Below, in pieces: positions 26,001 through 41,000 of a stretch of 64,000 bases of DNA. The stretch lies in assembly GCF_015706575.1 (NCBI RefSeq), contig NW_024037057.1:4793501-4857500 (forward strand), in the 5' to 3' direction. The DNA is from Patiria miniata (Eukaryota; Echinodermata; Asteroidea; Valvatida; Asterinidae). The notes beneath the pieces are model-generated. The model was not told the origin of the DNA, made no database searches, and saw only the letters and a list, made by a program, of their open reading frames with translations. The stretch's first letter is position 1. Every line of letters starts with the position of its first letter. The translations under genes were made by a program, and so were the position numbers.

Positions 26001-29000
26001 CTATATATAATTACTAGAGCGCTAACTCCTCATTCTTGCACGCGGAGTCATTTTGAAGCCGCTCTGGGCGCAGACATTTTGAATTCATGTGCGTGTTTGT
26101 AGAACACAATCAAAATAGATGGATTAAATTTTAAAAGTGTACTCTACATGCAACGCGCAAGTAGAAGATACGCAAACAACTTAAGCGCGTCATGACGGTT
26201 AAAAAAAACATCATGGCGAAAAGCATCTGCAGCGGAGGGACGCGCACACGTTGCGCCGTTTGCGTAGAGCAAAATGAAACGCTCATTTGCTGATCTTGCG
26301 TTTCAGTTTTGGGCGTATCGGCTGCGACGACGCACTGGTATGGAATACAAATGCAGATATGTAAATAGCCGTATGAAAGCTGTACAAAATTTCGAGTTTT
26401 CCCATAGGTTTGTGCACAAACATGGATGCACCAAGCAGGCATTACTTTTTACATCGAGTTAGGGGCCATTCAGAATTTTCAATGTTTTAAAATTTCGATC
26501 TTTTTTCCAAATTGTTGGTTGGGTGGGTCAAGCTAAATAACTGAAAATCGAAATTCACTTTCCATGGAAAAAAGATTAAAAAAAACAAAGAAAGATATAT
26601 CTTTTGACTTGCCTGAACTACGCGCAAGCATTCCGATATCGCGATGCGTGTTTCTTTTCCAACTAAGTCCCCTATATGTACTGTCAGTGGCGTAGCCAGG
26701 AATTTTTCAGTGGGGGGTGGGGGGGGGGGGGCGCTGGGGGGCTGGAACATTTCATGGGGGGGGGCGTCATGTAGATCAATGATATTTTTTTTAGAAACTC
26801 AAAATCTCAGTGGGGAGGCGAATGGGGGGGGGGCGGCGACAAGGTTTCATGGGGGGGGCTGTCGCCCCCACGCCCCCCCCCCCCCCCCACGCGGGAGATG
26901 AGACAAGACTCAGCAAAAAAATCATAGAGTGAAACATTGGACAAGCCAGACAGATACAAAAATATAAAAACGAACTAATAAATAAATACTCTTACAACCC
27001 AACAAACAAACAAACAAACAAAACAAACAACCAGACTCAATAACGGGAATGAATGACAAACGGGCTAAAAAGATTATTACAAACAAAACAAAACAAAACC
27101 GAGAAACAAAAGCAATCGCATTCCCCAGAGAGAAAAATGCAAACCATAAAAACAAACAACCTAGTTGACATACATAGGTCTACACTCACATTAAATACAC
27201 ACACTAAACAAACAACAAGAAAATACCCGGGAACAAAATGAAATAAGATCCCAATTTTACATTGACGATAAAATAAATATGACTGCAACAATTCCTCCCT
27301 CAGTTTTGAAAGAAAAGATTCACAACCTTCCATAGTTAAAACTTTTTCTAATTTTAACACGATGACTTCGGAGAACATGAATGAGGCAATTGAACAGTTC
27401 TCTTATCTTGTAATCCATGTGTCTATCAGTTCTAAGTTTTCAAGTGGTGACACGTTAAAGGCTGTGCGACGGAACTGCCCTGCAATTCATTCCTGAAATT
27501 ATTGTTGCATTCCCTATTAGTTCATTAACTTTATATTAGAATCAACATTATTATCTATGATAACGAATTTGGCGGGAAACAGAGCTTTCACACAGTGACT
27601 TTACTGGTTTATTTAACTTCGTGGGGATTCCTCCACCGTCAGGCTTTTCCTTGGTTTCAACACCGGTGTCGGAGTCTCACAACACTAACTGGGGGAACCA
27701 AGTATGCCAAAGATTTTAGCTGAACCGAGTGGCACAGTACGAGCTTTCGCTTCGCAGAGACGGCCGGACTGAAGCGGGAGCGGACCGCTACAGTGACGGG
27801 GAAGCAACAGCTGGACGGGGCCAGCGAGTGTACCGGATCACACTATAGTTCGAGCCATGGTGTGCATAGTCAACCGGGGCCAGTGGCGTAGCCAGGAATT
27901 TTTCAGTGGGGGGCGCTGGGGGGGCTGGAACATTTCATGGGGGGGGGGGGGCGTCATGTAGATCAATGATAATTTTTTTAGAAACTCAAAATCTCAGTGG
28001 GGGGCGACTGGGGGGGGGGGCGACAAGGTTTCGGGGGGGGGGACTGTCCCGCCCCCGCCTCAGGTTACTTAAGTCCAAAACCAGATATTTGTACTAAAAA
28101 CACTTTGCATTGGGACTGGCACCGTACTGCACACAAATTTGAGGTTCCACATGTACTTAGCATACAGCTGTAATGGGCTCCGTGCGCCAACAAAAGAGGG
28201 TGCCCTTTTACCTAGCAACGAGGTCCCATGGGCGAGACACATACATTGCGTTGGTTTACGCGCACGCACCGTTCCTTGTGTGTGACACACGTACACCGTT
28301 CCTTTTGTGTGATGCATGTACTCCAGGAGATTTGTAATATGTACACTGCACACGCAGTGGCCGCGCTTCGCAGCCATATTGCAGTCAGACAAGATGGCTT
28401 CGTTCTGTCACCCCCAACTGTACTTTCTTTGCCGGTGCTGCTGGAACAAACTTTTGCCAGGGGTGCTGGAATTTCTAAAGGACGGACAAAATTAATGCGC
28501 AAGCGGAGCGCAAAGTCCTTACGTCGTGGCTTAATTTTGAATATGGATGCTCTGTGGTGCAATCTGAGGCGATTCCTGGCCAGTTTTCATTTGACTTTTT
28601 CAGCAAAAGTTTTTGGAGATTAGAAAGACAATTTATTTCATTATTTTGTTTGAATGTGCTGTTGCTCTTAAAACATTTAACTGTACTGAAAAGTAGAGAA
28701 CCCTGTATTTTTATCTCCATTCTTGGTTTCATTTAATTCTGGAAATAGAATTGTATCATTATGCATGACATCGCACGTAAATGTTATTGTTGCAAGGCTG
28801 CTTTCTTACATTTAGTAAATTCCTTCGGGTATGTTTTGTTTTATTTTCCGAGCCCTTACGGCGTGGGGCCACAGGGCCAGGGGCCTGCTTTAAAGCTGCA
28901 GTCCATCATTTGTAATTTTGTGCATTTTGTTCGTTTGAAGCAACAAAAGAGTTCAAAATCTAATGAAGGATACTGAGCAACTAACCTGATGAAGTTTCAG

Positions 29001-32000
29001 CTAAGCTTCAGCTGTACATTTCGAGAAAAACAGCATTCTAAGATCTCAATTTCAAATCAAAAGTTACTGAATCACGTTTTGAATTGTTTTGAATTGCAGC
29101 TATACGCGACGTCGCGCACTGATCCGACGAATTATAACAACGCGCGCGCGTGTGCGTCGTTCCAATACTTGTGCGCGCTGCGCTGAATAACAAAACGAAC
29201 TACACGTACTAATTTAAATTTTCCTACAGTGCTTCTTAAGAATCACCGTTGGAAATGCCTTCTTTCGTTGATTACTTCAAAATGACAGCTTCCCAGAAAG
29301 AATAATTTCACAGGGAGTTTAGTTCCCTTACTATCTTTCAACCAAGTTTGTTTTTCAACAATAATTACACCAGTTACTTTTCGGATTGCTGCAAATGATG
29401 GACTCTAGCTTTAAGTCCCCGGAAAATGTTGGATTCTGGATGCACTGTGATGAAATATACTGAAGTATACTGAAACTTATAAAAACCCGAAAGGATGTTT
29501 TTTTGGTTCAAATTAAAACAAATCGTTCCACTGGAAGCGGATGAATTTCTGTTCATAAAAGTATTCATATACCTAGTTCTAACGCACCAAACGATGTAGC
29601 TCTCGGTATATTTGCAGTGTTGATTTGTTTGTTACAGGGAATGGGAAATATAAAAGACTAAAAGACCAAATGCATTTTTATGTTTATGATCGCCAGATGG
29701 CAAGTTTAGGGCTAGGCAAGGATTTATCGGTCTACTGATTTTTTATGTGGAAAAACTTGCATGCAGAGGATAGAACATGAATAGCTTTTTTATTCAAACG
29801 AAACTACACTGGAACTAGTTTCAATGGAAGCCCGTCCCACTCCTATTAGGTTGGGATGTGTGTGAACCTTGGTATTTGTTAATCTTGAGTACAGAATGCT
29901 AGCAACGTCAATGAAACTTTTTAATGAAAAGAATAACCTTCAGGGGAAAGGTACCGGTATGAACATTTGTCCTTATTGAAAGATCGAATGAAAAAAAAAT
30001 TCCTGGCAAGCATAATCAACTTTGCCATTATCGTCATGGCCGAGGGTACTGCTTTCGGGTCAAAGCTTCCATCGTGGCGGAAATATCATAGACATGTCAT
30101 GATTTTAAATACCTTGAGAGAAATATCAATTCTGCACTACCTGAAGATTTAGAAAATACCTCCTCTTGATATTTTACAGTGTTTGTGCCAGACTTTCGAA
30201 GCGCCACGCTTAGCCGCGGCAAAACGAACAAAACGAAGGAGATATTTGTAGAGCAAGCATAATGTATCGCGTAGCAGTGCAGTTTCATCGTTGTAGAACA
30301 CTGCTGGCTGGAACACATTTTTGCCCGGGAGTAGGGGGTGCTGAAGCATATTCCAGCACCCCAAACCAAAAAGTTGGGGGTGCTGCAGCACCCACAGCAC
30401 CCCCCGTTCCCATGGGCTTGCGGTGAGGGGGTATTTGTGAATGGAGCAGATACAGTCACAACCACGTGCATTATAAAAACAGACTTTTATATCATGCACA
30501 TGACGTATCTAGGCTACAGCAGGTCTACAGTTGAGCCACAGCTTTGGAGATTTTTAAAGATATAGTCCATCATTCGTAATTTGTGCATTTTGTTCGTTTT
30601 AAGCAGCAACAGTGCTCAAAATCTAAAGAAGGGTACTGAACAACTAAACCTGATGAAGTTTCAGCTCAGCTTCAGCTGTATATTCCAAAAAAAAACCAGC
30701 ATTCTAGTATCTCAATTTCAAATCAAAAGTTGCTGAATAATGTTTTGAATTGCGCCTGAAGTCAGCGTCCGAGACATGTTCTCGCTGAGCCGATTGCAGC
30801 TACGCGATGTCGCGCACTGATCCGACGAATTATAGAAACCGCGCGTGCGTGTGGGTCGTGCCAATGCTTGCGCGCGCCTCGCCGAATAACAAACGAACTA
30901 CTAATTTAAATTTTCCTACGGTGCGTCTTAAGAAGCACCGTTGGAAAGGCCTTCTTTCGTTGATTACTTCAGAATGACACCTTGCCAGAAAGAATAATTT
31001 CACAGGGAGTTTAGTCCCCTTACTATCTTTCAACCAAGTATGTTTTTCAACAATTATTACGCCAGTTACTTTTCGGATGGCTGCAAATGATGGACTATAG
31101 CTTTAAGCTCGGGCAGGAGTTTCTACATGCCACTTGGTGGTTGGTCGGTCAGTCGGTCTGTCCTGGGAAAATTGACCAAAGAAATTGACCAAAATCAGGC
31201 TCCAAAGTTTCCCACCAAGTGTAACTACCCCAAATTAAAATTTTTCAAAAAAAATATTACAGTAGAACAAGTTTCAGCAGTGGTCATTGTGGTCATATTT
31301 TGAATCGCCGCAAAAAGTGAAACACAGTGTTTGAAAAACTTTAAACCATGGCAAACAAAAGGTGAACCATGATGCTACAATTTAAAGGGAAAGTACAACA
31401 TTTGCAAACATCAAAAATAAAACTACCAAAGCATTTTGAAATACCTTGCTGGACTGTTAGTGAATGACAGTGTAAAGCATCCTGTAAAATCATGGCACCT
31501 GGTATACTGTCATTTTCAAGAAAAGTGGTATTTTTGTATCAATTTCCAACGCTGGTCGGTCGACCAGCATTGGAAAAAACTGGCTTTTTTTTTCAAATAC
31601 TGGCCCCAATTGACCATCGCACTTGTTTGCAATCGATTACACACCTATGAACGGGTACAAGCCAGCTAGACTGATTCCCTGACCTTACAATTCCCCAATG
31701 TATGTAAACTGCTCTGTTTCTTCTTATATGGAGTCAGGGAACCAGACTACAATGAAATGATTGTTTTTCTTGGATTTTATAGCATTTTCGAACCCAAAAC
31801 CTCAAAAAAGTCAGTGTAACTATATTTGCTATATATTTCCAACCCCCCAATTCCATCCATTTCTGAAAATTACAGCAAAAGCAAATGATGTATATTCCCT
31901 TTAAGTGAATCATGTTTCAGCACATATCTGAGATGGCAAATTGTTCTTTTTAGATCAACGACACGGTCTCCCTAATATGGCTTCAAATGAATTTATTAAT

Positions 32001-35000
32001 AAAATGCAGCAACCATTATCATGAAAAGACATAGTTAAAACATTTTTGGGTTTTTTCAATTGTATTTGTACAGCCTTGGGTCTATTTCATTTATCACCAT
32101 TGGAGGTGCAATCAGTACAGCAACGCATGGCACTGGCGTCAAGCATGGTATCCTGGCAACACAGGTCAGTATCCTAGCAACAGATGTCAGTTTTTTTTAC
32201 AAATCTTATAAGATTTTTAAAATTTTATAAGATTTGTATAAGATTCTCTGAATATTCTTATAAGATTCCTATGAGATTCTGACAAGATTCTTATAAGATT
32301 CTGACAAGATTCAAACAAGATTCTTATAACATTCTGACAAGATTCTTATAAGATTCTTATAAGATTCTTATGGTGGCATGGGTGGCTTGTGCGTAAAGCG
32401 CTCGCCTCTCACTAAGGTGACCACGGTTCGAATCCTGGCCGCGGATCGCATGTGAGTGGAGTCGTGCGTTGGTTCTCTCCTGTGCCACGAGGGTTTTTCT
32501 CCGGGCCCTCCGGTTTTCCTCCCTCCGGAAAAATCAAACACTTTTGATCTCAGGCTGTGCTCCATGGTCATAATGGATCGATGTGGCCGGCAGCCATAGG
32601 CGCCTTTACGCGCCAGCGGCCCGACCACGTTGTAGCCGCGTCCTTCACAATTCAGCATACCAGCTGCGAGTAAGGATGATTAGCCTCCCAAATTATTATT
32701 ATTATTATTATTATAAGAGTATTTCCTAGGCCGCGCCGGGATTCTTATAAGATTCTTATAAGAATCTTATAAGAATCTTATTAGATCTTACTAATTTGCA
32801 TATATAATAATATAAGATTCTTATAAGAAGGTTCTCAGATTCTTATAAGATTCTTACAACGTTCTTATCAGATTCTTATAAGACTTTTTCGTAGGGGTTG
32901 CCATGATGTCACAACTGCGTGTTTGCTTTCGCTTTCGTGCCGAGGATGAACCAGGGCCCAATTTCATAGAGCCGCTTAAGCACAAAATTTGCTTAAGCAC
33001 GAAAAAACATTGCTTAGTAAAATCACGTAACCTGCCAAAACTCCATGCGATGTACATTGCTTGTGACTGGTATTTAGCTGTTGTTTACTTAGCATAACAA
33101 TCGAGTGGAGTTGGCCGGTAACCTGATTATATTGGAAGCAAGATTTTTTGTGCTTAAGCAAATTTTGTGCTTAAGCAGCTCTACATGTATGAAATTGGCC
33201 CCTGGCTTTACAGGTTATGTCTATACATGTATATACGTAGGTCTATAGCAGGCTTTGTGTAAACATACCGTCACGTCAGTGCATGAAGTCCGTAACTCCA
33301 TTCTGAACAAAGTTGTATCTTGCGCGAATACGCTCCATGCAACAAGGTCGTATCTCGACGTCCATTGACTTTGTGTGTGCATCCGGGTTATTTTAAATGA
33401 GATACAAACTCGCATTGTGAGTAGAGTTGTGCGTTGGTTCTCTCCTGTGCCAGGAGGGTTTTTCTCCGGGGCCTCCGGTTTTCCTCCCTCCGGAAAAATC
33501 AAACACTTTTGATCTCAGGCTGTGCTCCGTGGTCATATATGGGTCGATGTGGCCGGCAGCCATAGGCGCCTTTACGTGCCAGCGGCCCGACCACGTTGTA
33601 GCCGCGTCCTTCGCAATTCAGCGTACCAGCTGCGAGTAAGGATGATTAGCCTCCCAAATTATTATTATTATTATTATTATTATAAGAGTATTTCCTAGGC
33701 GGCGCCGGGATTCTTATAAGATTCTTATAAGAATCTTATAAGAATCTTGTTAGATCTTACTAATTTGCATAAATAATACTTATAAGAATCTTATAAGATT
33801 CTTATTAGATCTTACTAATTTGCATATATAATACTTATACAAATCTTATAAGATTCTTATAACATTCTTATAAGAAGGTTCTCAGATTCTTATAAGATTC
33901 TTATAAGGAGGTTCTCAGATTCTTATAAGATTCTTACAACGTTCTTATAAGATTCTTATAAGACTTTTTCGTAGGGGTTGCCATGATGTCACAACTGCGT
34001 GTTTGCTTTCGCTTTCGTGCCGAGGATGAACCAGGGCCCAATTTCATAGAGCCGCTTAAGCACAAAATTTGCTTAAGCACGAAAAAACATTGCTTAGTAA
34101 AATCACGTAACCTGCCAAAACTCCATGCGATGTACATTGCTTGTGACTGGTATTTAGCTGTTGTTTACTTAGCATAACAATCGAGTGGAGTTGGCCGGTA
34201 ACCTGATTATATTGGAAGCAAGATTTTTGTGCTTAAGCAAATTTTGTGCTTAAGCAGCTCTACATGTATGAAATTGGCCCCTGGCTTTACAGGTTATGTC
34301 TATACATGTATATACGTAGGTCTATAGCAGGCTTTGTGTAAACATACCGTCACGTCAGTGCATGAAGTCCGTAACTCCATTCTGAACAAAGTTGTATCTT
34401 GCGCGAATACGCTCCATGCAACAAGGTCGTATCTCGACGTCCATTGACTTTGTGTGTGCATCCGGGTTATTTTAAATGAGATACAAACTCGCATTGTGAG
34501 TAGAGTTGTGCGTTGGTTCTCTCCTGTGCCAGGAGGGTTTTTCTCCGGGGCCTCCGGTTTTCCTCCCTCCGGAAAAATCAAACACTTTTGATCTCAGGCT
34601 GTGCTCCGTGGTCATATATGGGTCGATGTGGCCGGCAGCCATAGGCGCCTTTACGTGCCAGCGGCCCGACCACGTTGTAGCCGCGTCCTTCGCAATTCAG
34701 CGTACCAGCTGCGAGTAAGGATGATTAGCCTCCCAAATTATTATTATTATTATTATTATTATAAGAGTATTTCCTAGGCGGCGCCGGGATTCTTATAAGA
34801 TTCTTATAAGAATCTTATAAGAATCTTGTTAGATCTTACTAATTTGCATAAATAATACTTATAAGAATCTTATAAGATTCTTATTAGATCTTACTAATTT
34901 GCATATATAATACTTATACAAATCTTATAAGATTCTTATAACATTCTTATAAGAAGGTTCTCAGATTCTTATAAGATTCTTATAAGGAGGTTCTCAGATT

Positions 35001-38000
35001 CTTATAAGATTCTTACAACGTTCTTATAAGATTCTTATAAGACTTTTTCGTAGGGGTTGCCATGATGTCACAACTGCGTGTTTGCTTTCGCTTTCGTGCC
35101 GAGGATGAACCAGGGCCCAATTTCATAGAGCCGCTTAAGCACAAAATTTGCTTAAGCACGAAAAAACATTGCTTAGTAAAATCACGTAACCTGCCAAAAC
35201 TCCATGCGATGTACATTGCCTGTGACTGGTATTTAGCTGTTGTTTACTTAGCATAACAATCGAGTGGAGTTTTGGCCGGTAACCTGATTATATTGGAAGC
35301 AAGATTTTTTGTGCTTAAGCAAATTTTGTGCTTAAGCAGCTCTACATGTATGAAATTGGCCCCTGGCTTTACAGGTTATGTCTATACATGTATATAGGTC
35401 TATAGCAGGCTTTGTGTAAACATACCATCACGTCAGTGCATGAAGTCCGTAACTTCATTCTGAACAAAGTTGTATCTTGCGCGAATACGCTCCATGCAAC
35501 AAGGTCGTAACGTATCTCGACGTCCATTGACTTTGTGTGAGCATCCGGGGTTATTTCAATCGAGATACGATCTTTTGACAGTCAGAAACACGCGTTTCAC
35601 GTACGGCCCATTTTAGGAGATTCGACCTTATTGCACGGATATGACGATACATGTTAGACATCCGTCGGCGCTTTGGTCTGTCTGTCCTGACTGGTTGAGC
35701 TTGTCTGACTCTCTGTAGGTTGTCCGGATGGAACTGTTGACGGCACAGGGCGAGGTCCTGCGGTGTTCCCGGTCCGAGAAGGAGGAGCTCTTCCGCGCGG
35801 CTCTGTGCAGTCTGGGATCATTGGGGGTCATCGTCACGGTAACCATCCAGTGCGAACCGGAGTTTAAACTCCACAAGAGGCAGATGTCGTGCACTCTGGA
35901 CGAGGTACAGTATCTCTTAGCACAAACTTTCCCCACCCCCCAGCTCTGACTCAAAATTTAAGTTTTCATAGAAATACATAGCAAAATTATGTGAACCCCC
36001 CCCCCCCCAAAAGAAAAATGCTGTGCTCATTCTTAAGAATGATCGAGGCATTTTGGTAACACTGTTGGTCGAAGGAGCCCAGACAAATGCCAGAGTGCTC
36101 GTGTACTGCCTGGACGTGACTCACGCAGCAACAGTGCACCAGCCAACATGCCATTTGATGTACAGTAAACTCTTTGGATAACTCGAAACTCCATTCATCG
36201 AACTCGAACTCTGGATACCTCAAAAAAAAAATTATGCATTCTCTTGAGATTTGACTTCACAGGAGTTGGATGTATTTTTGTAAAGTGCTCATGACTTGTA
36301 AACGGATGGCATGGGTGGCTTGTGCGTAAAGCGCTCGCCTCTCACCAAGGTGACCACGGTTCGAATCCTGGCCGCGGATCGCATGTGAGTAGAGTTGTGC
36401 GTTGGTTCTCTCCTGTGCCACGTGGGTTTTTCTCCGGGCCCTCCGGTTTTCCTCCCTCCAGAAAAATCAAACACTTTCGATCTCAGGCTGTGCTCCGTGG
36501 TCATATATGGGCCGATGTGGCCGGCAGCCATAGGCGCCTTTACGTGCCAGCGGCCCGAGCACGTTGTAGCCGCGTCCTTCGCAATTCAGCATACCAGCTG
36601 CGAGTAAGGATGATTAGCCTCCCAAATTATTGAGTGGTCGGGCACAACCCGACCACTCTTTGGATCTGTTACGATTAATCTTTCTTTCTTTCTTTCTTTT
36701 TTTCCCGGACAATACTTCTCCGCGGGTTTTCTCTTAAACGGTATATGGTATGAACTTGTAACTTTCAATATATATCGACCCTCATCCGAAGTGGTGCATA
36801 TTACTCTGACGTCACGATTACGTCATCGGGTGTCAAATTACACGCGATTTTAGAGAAAAAAGGGCCAAATACTTTCATCTATAACTCTTAAACAAAATGA
36901 TCAAATATGTTCCAACTTTGTAATCAGATAGACCATTAGGTGATCAACACTTTTTGTCGTGTACGTGAACTCGCTTGACCTTTACTTCCGGGTCCACCGG
37001 AAGGTCAAAGTTACATGAATTGAAAATGAAGACTTTAGCCTGAAATCAAAACAAAGCACAATTTCTTCCACACGGTTTACGGTATGATCATAAAACCTAC
37101 TGTGAACTTGTACCATGTTACGAAGATAGTATAACTGTTGTTACGTCATCATGACGTCATCAGGTATCAAATTACAAGCGATTTGATTGCACGATTTGAC
37201 AAAATACTTTGACCTATATCTCTTGAACTAAATAGGGTATCGTGTTCGTTTTTTCGTGAGGTTGTAGACGGTGCCTTGAGCAACATTTATTATTCCCGGG
37301 CACAAAACTGCTTGACCTTTACTTCCGGTGTTACCGGAAGTGCAATAGAAACTGAATCTAACTCTAAAACGGAAGCATTTCCGTACAGACAAATACATTA
37401 TGGAAGTGTTAAGTGAGGAATGCCAATCACAAAAACATTATTTTGACGTCATCCACGAAAGGGCGCCCTCCAGCGGTACATGGAAAACAGTTTAATCTTT
37501 TAAAATGTTAAAACCCTCAATCAAATTTTTATGATATAATTGCCCCTATATATCCCGTGAGCAACCACAAATGAATTTGCAAGGTTTCATAATCATGACG
37601 TCATCAGACCGGAAGTTACTGTAGGGAGAATTCAACAATGACCATTTTATGTGTTAAGTTAAATCCATCATTTGATCCCTGTCTCATGACTTTGTTTTTT
37701 GCCCCCCCCCCAAAAAAAAATGACTTCTGTTACACTTTATATTGACCTTTTGCTTCCAAATACTGTGACGTCATCAAACTGGAAGTTAGCTGTTATTATT
37801 ACATACACTTAATTTCCATATTTCCATGCGTTATTTTTACTTAATGATTAACAAGTGTCCTCCCTTCCCTGTTTTGACTGATGACGCCATCAAACCGGAA
37901 ATAACTTGTACTCAAACTGTTTACTGAAATTTATCACACCTTAAAAGACGCATTATTTTTGTAAAAAATAATTGGTACTGGAAATGTTGAAGTTCTTGGT

Positions 38001-41000
38001 CCTTTTTTTCTGACATAAACATATTCATAACTTAATTGGACAATATCTAATGAAATGGTTGTCTACCCGACCACTCTGCGTTTGTAACAACAAACGCGAA
38101 CCTCTAGTTATTATTATTATTCTAAACCGATTAACATCCCCGTTTTTGCTGAGCAGGTTCTTGATAACCTGGACGAGCACATAGCGAGCAGCGAGTACTT
38201 CCGCTTCTGTTGGTACCCGCACACTGAGGGCGCCGTTTTGTGGCAGAATGACCGCACTCAAAAACCGGCTGCATCCAGCGCCAACTGGTTCAAAGACTAC
38301 TTCCTCTGTTACTACACTCTGCAGTTCCTGTACTGGCTAAGGTGAGACACAGTGCAGTTTGAGAAGAAGGGGGAAAAAAATTGAATTTTGGGGGGGAAAA
38401 ATCCTGAAATTTTGGAGAACTTGATTTCAAAGCGAAGAAAAGAAAACAGGCAGACTTCAGCTGGGTTCACATTGACTATAAACAGCGTCTGTTATTTGGT
38501 CATTATAACTTTACTTGGGTCCTGTTTTGGGGATTGTGGCGTAGTGGTTAGGGTTGCAACTAATGATCGTTGGGTCAGGGGTTGAATCCAGCTGCTGGCC
38601 ATATGTTGTGTCCTTGGGCAAGCCACTTGTCCCCCACTTGCCTCTCTCTCCACCCAGGAGTGTAAATTTGTAGAAAATAGAAAATATTCTTGGTGGTTTA
38701 AAGCCACAGAAACCAGAGAAAAACGCCGGCCTGATGAGCCATATGGGTTCGTGACTGGCTTGACGTACACATGTCAGCAACTTTTATACAATGTATAACA
38801 TTTAACCTGCCTGGGCATCTGGCCAAACCCTCCCGCGTAACTGAGCAAAAGGAACCCACTGAAGCAGTCCATTTATAGAGCCTGTTTCTGGAGCTGCAAC
38901 ATACTGGATTTCACAGTCAACAAGGGGCTCCAGCGTTGATCCAGCCTTGCTCCGATGGTCCTACAGCTCCTGGAGTGTTCGTTACAGTACCAACAATAAT
39001 ACGCGGTTTAAAGCTACAGTCCATCATTTGCAGCTATCCAAAAAGTAACTGACGTAATTATTGTTGAAAAACAAACTTGGTTGGAAGAAACCGGTAGTAA
39101 GGAGACTAACTTCCTGTTAAATTATTCTTTCTGGCAAGCTGTCATTTTGAAGAAATCAACAAAAGAAGGCCTTTCCAACGGTGCGTCTTAAGACCCACTG
39201 TTGGAAATTTCCATTAGTAGTTCGTTTTTTTATTCGGCGAAACATGCGCAAGCCTTGGCACGACGCACACGTGTGCGCGGTTGCTATTATTCGTCGGATT
39301 GGTGCGCGACATCGCGTAGCTGCAGTCCACTCAGTGAGAACGTGTCTCGGACGCTGAATTGAGGTCCAATTCAAAACATGATTCAGCAACCTTTGATTTG
39401 AAATCGAGATCATAGAATGGTGTTTTTCTCGAAATAAACAGCTGAAGCTGAGCTGAAACTTAGTTGTTCAGCACCCTTCTTTAGATTTTGAGCATTTTTG
39501 TTGCTTCAAACGATCAAAATGCACAAATTACAAACGATGGACTATACCTTTAGTGGGAACCGGTCTGCAACATCCCTGAGGGCAACAAATTCACTGTTTG
39601 CCAAAATGTGAAGAAGGAAAAAAATACAAATAAACATCGATAATATAAAAGGAAGTTTTCAGTGAGTTGTTGCATGAATTTTGTTGGGTTTTCTGGTATT
39701 AATTCACAAAGTTGTTAATGCCTTTTGCAGTTCCTTCCTCCCGAGACTGATTCCCAGCATCAACCGCCTCTTCTACAATTGGTGTTACACTGGTCGGCGC
39801 GAAGACATTGCCACGAGCCACGCCGTTTTAAACTTCGAGTGCCTCTTCAAGCAGCACGTTACCGAGTGGGCGATCCCAAGGTTTGTAGGAGCCTTGCCAA
39901 CATTCCTGATAAGTAAGATTTGAGGCTTTGCATGGTGAAGATACTAAATAATGAAAGGTTTGCAGAAACACCATGTGCGAATAATTTCTCAACTAAGAGG
40001 ATGGTTCTGAAAAGAACCAGAGGTATAAACGCGACGTTCCGGTCAGTATGCTCTGACCGTCTTCAGGAGAGTGCCTAAACTCTAAGAAAGTGAATACTTA
40101 AGTAGCAAGAGGCGAAATCAATGGAGTGTGAAGTTGCATCCTGTGAGGATGCCAAGTAGACAGGATCCTAGAGCAAGCTTCCTGATGTCAATTTACCGTG
40201 TACACAACGACTCCCAGAGTGTTTTGTCTTTCACTTTTCCCATTTATTGATGTATTGGAAGTGTTGATGTGTCTACTGCACATATTTCAAAGAAATAGTG
40301 CAAAAATCACGTAGGCCATCAGCCTCGGTCCAAAATTTTGGCCACCGGTATCAAATGAGGGGAATAAGCGTCCTAGCGATTTTTGGCAAGGTATACACCT
40401 CCAGAGATGGAAAATATGTGATAGCATTGCAGCGGTGGCAGCTTTTTGGGTGTTATCACCCTTTTTTTGCAAAATGACCATCAAAATGCTTGTAACCACT
40501 CTAGGGGGGTATACCTTTCGCATGCGTACTATAATAATTTATGCCCTGATTTTTATACTGACCAAACCCCCAGGCTGATGGCCTAACGGAATAAAAGTGT
40601 TTTTAAGGAAAAACAGTCGGCATCTTTCATTTTCATGACAACCAAAACATAAGACTTTAAAGGCCTTTTCTCAGTAGTTCACGTTTTGGACATGTGATAA
40701 TGCAAACTGCAACCAAAAAGTATTGCAAGGGGAATTTACTTTTCTTTCTTAATAACCACAAATCCTCAGTTCGTCCTGCCCAATTTTGTCTCGTTTTGCC
40801 AGAACGACTCACAATTTTGCTTCATTTTCACTGTAAAAGTTCTCTCCCTTTACTTTCCCTAGACGTCACACTGCAATGGTGTTGCGAGAATTGAAATCTT
40901 GGCTGGGAGCCAACAAAGACGTCTGCGTCCACTTCCCCATTGAGGTGCGATTTGTCAAAGAGGATGACATCATGCTAAGCCCCGCCTATGGGCGGGAGAC

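Noticed and set aside
27037-27378. 113-residue hydrophobic protein on the minus strand
   Set aside because: Produced by A-rich, AAAC-repeat sequence read on the opposite strand; no conserved pattern.
32903-35256. Three-copy gene family ([19 protein letters not shown] frames)
   Set aside because: Frames come from a MITE and a SINE fragment inside the 1.08-kb tandem unit.
35728-35949. Separate small gene at GULO exon 5
   Set aside because: It is exon 5 itself read on past its donor.
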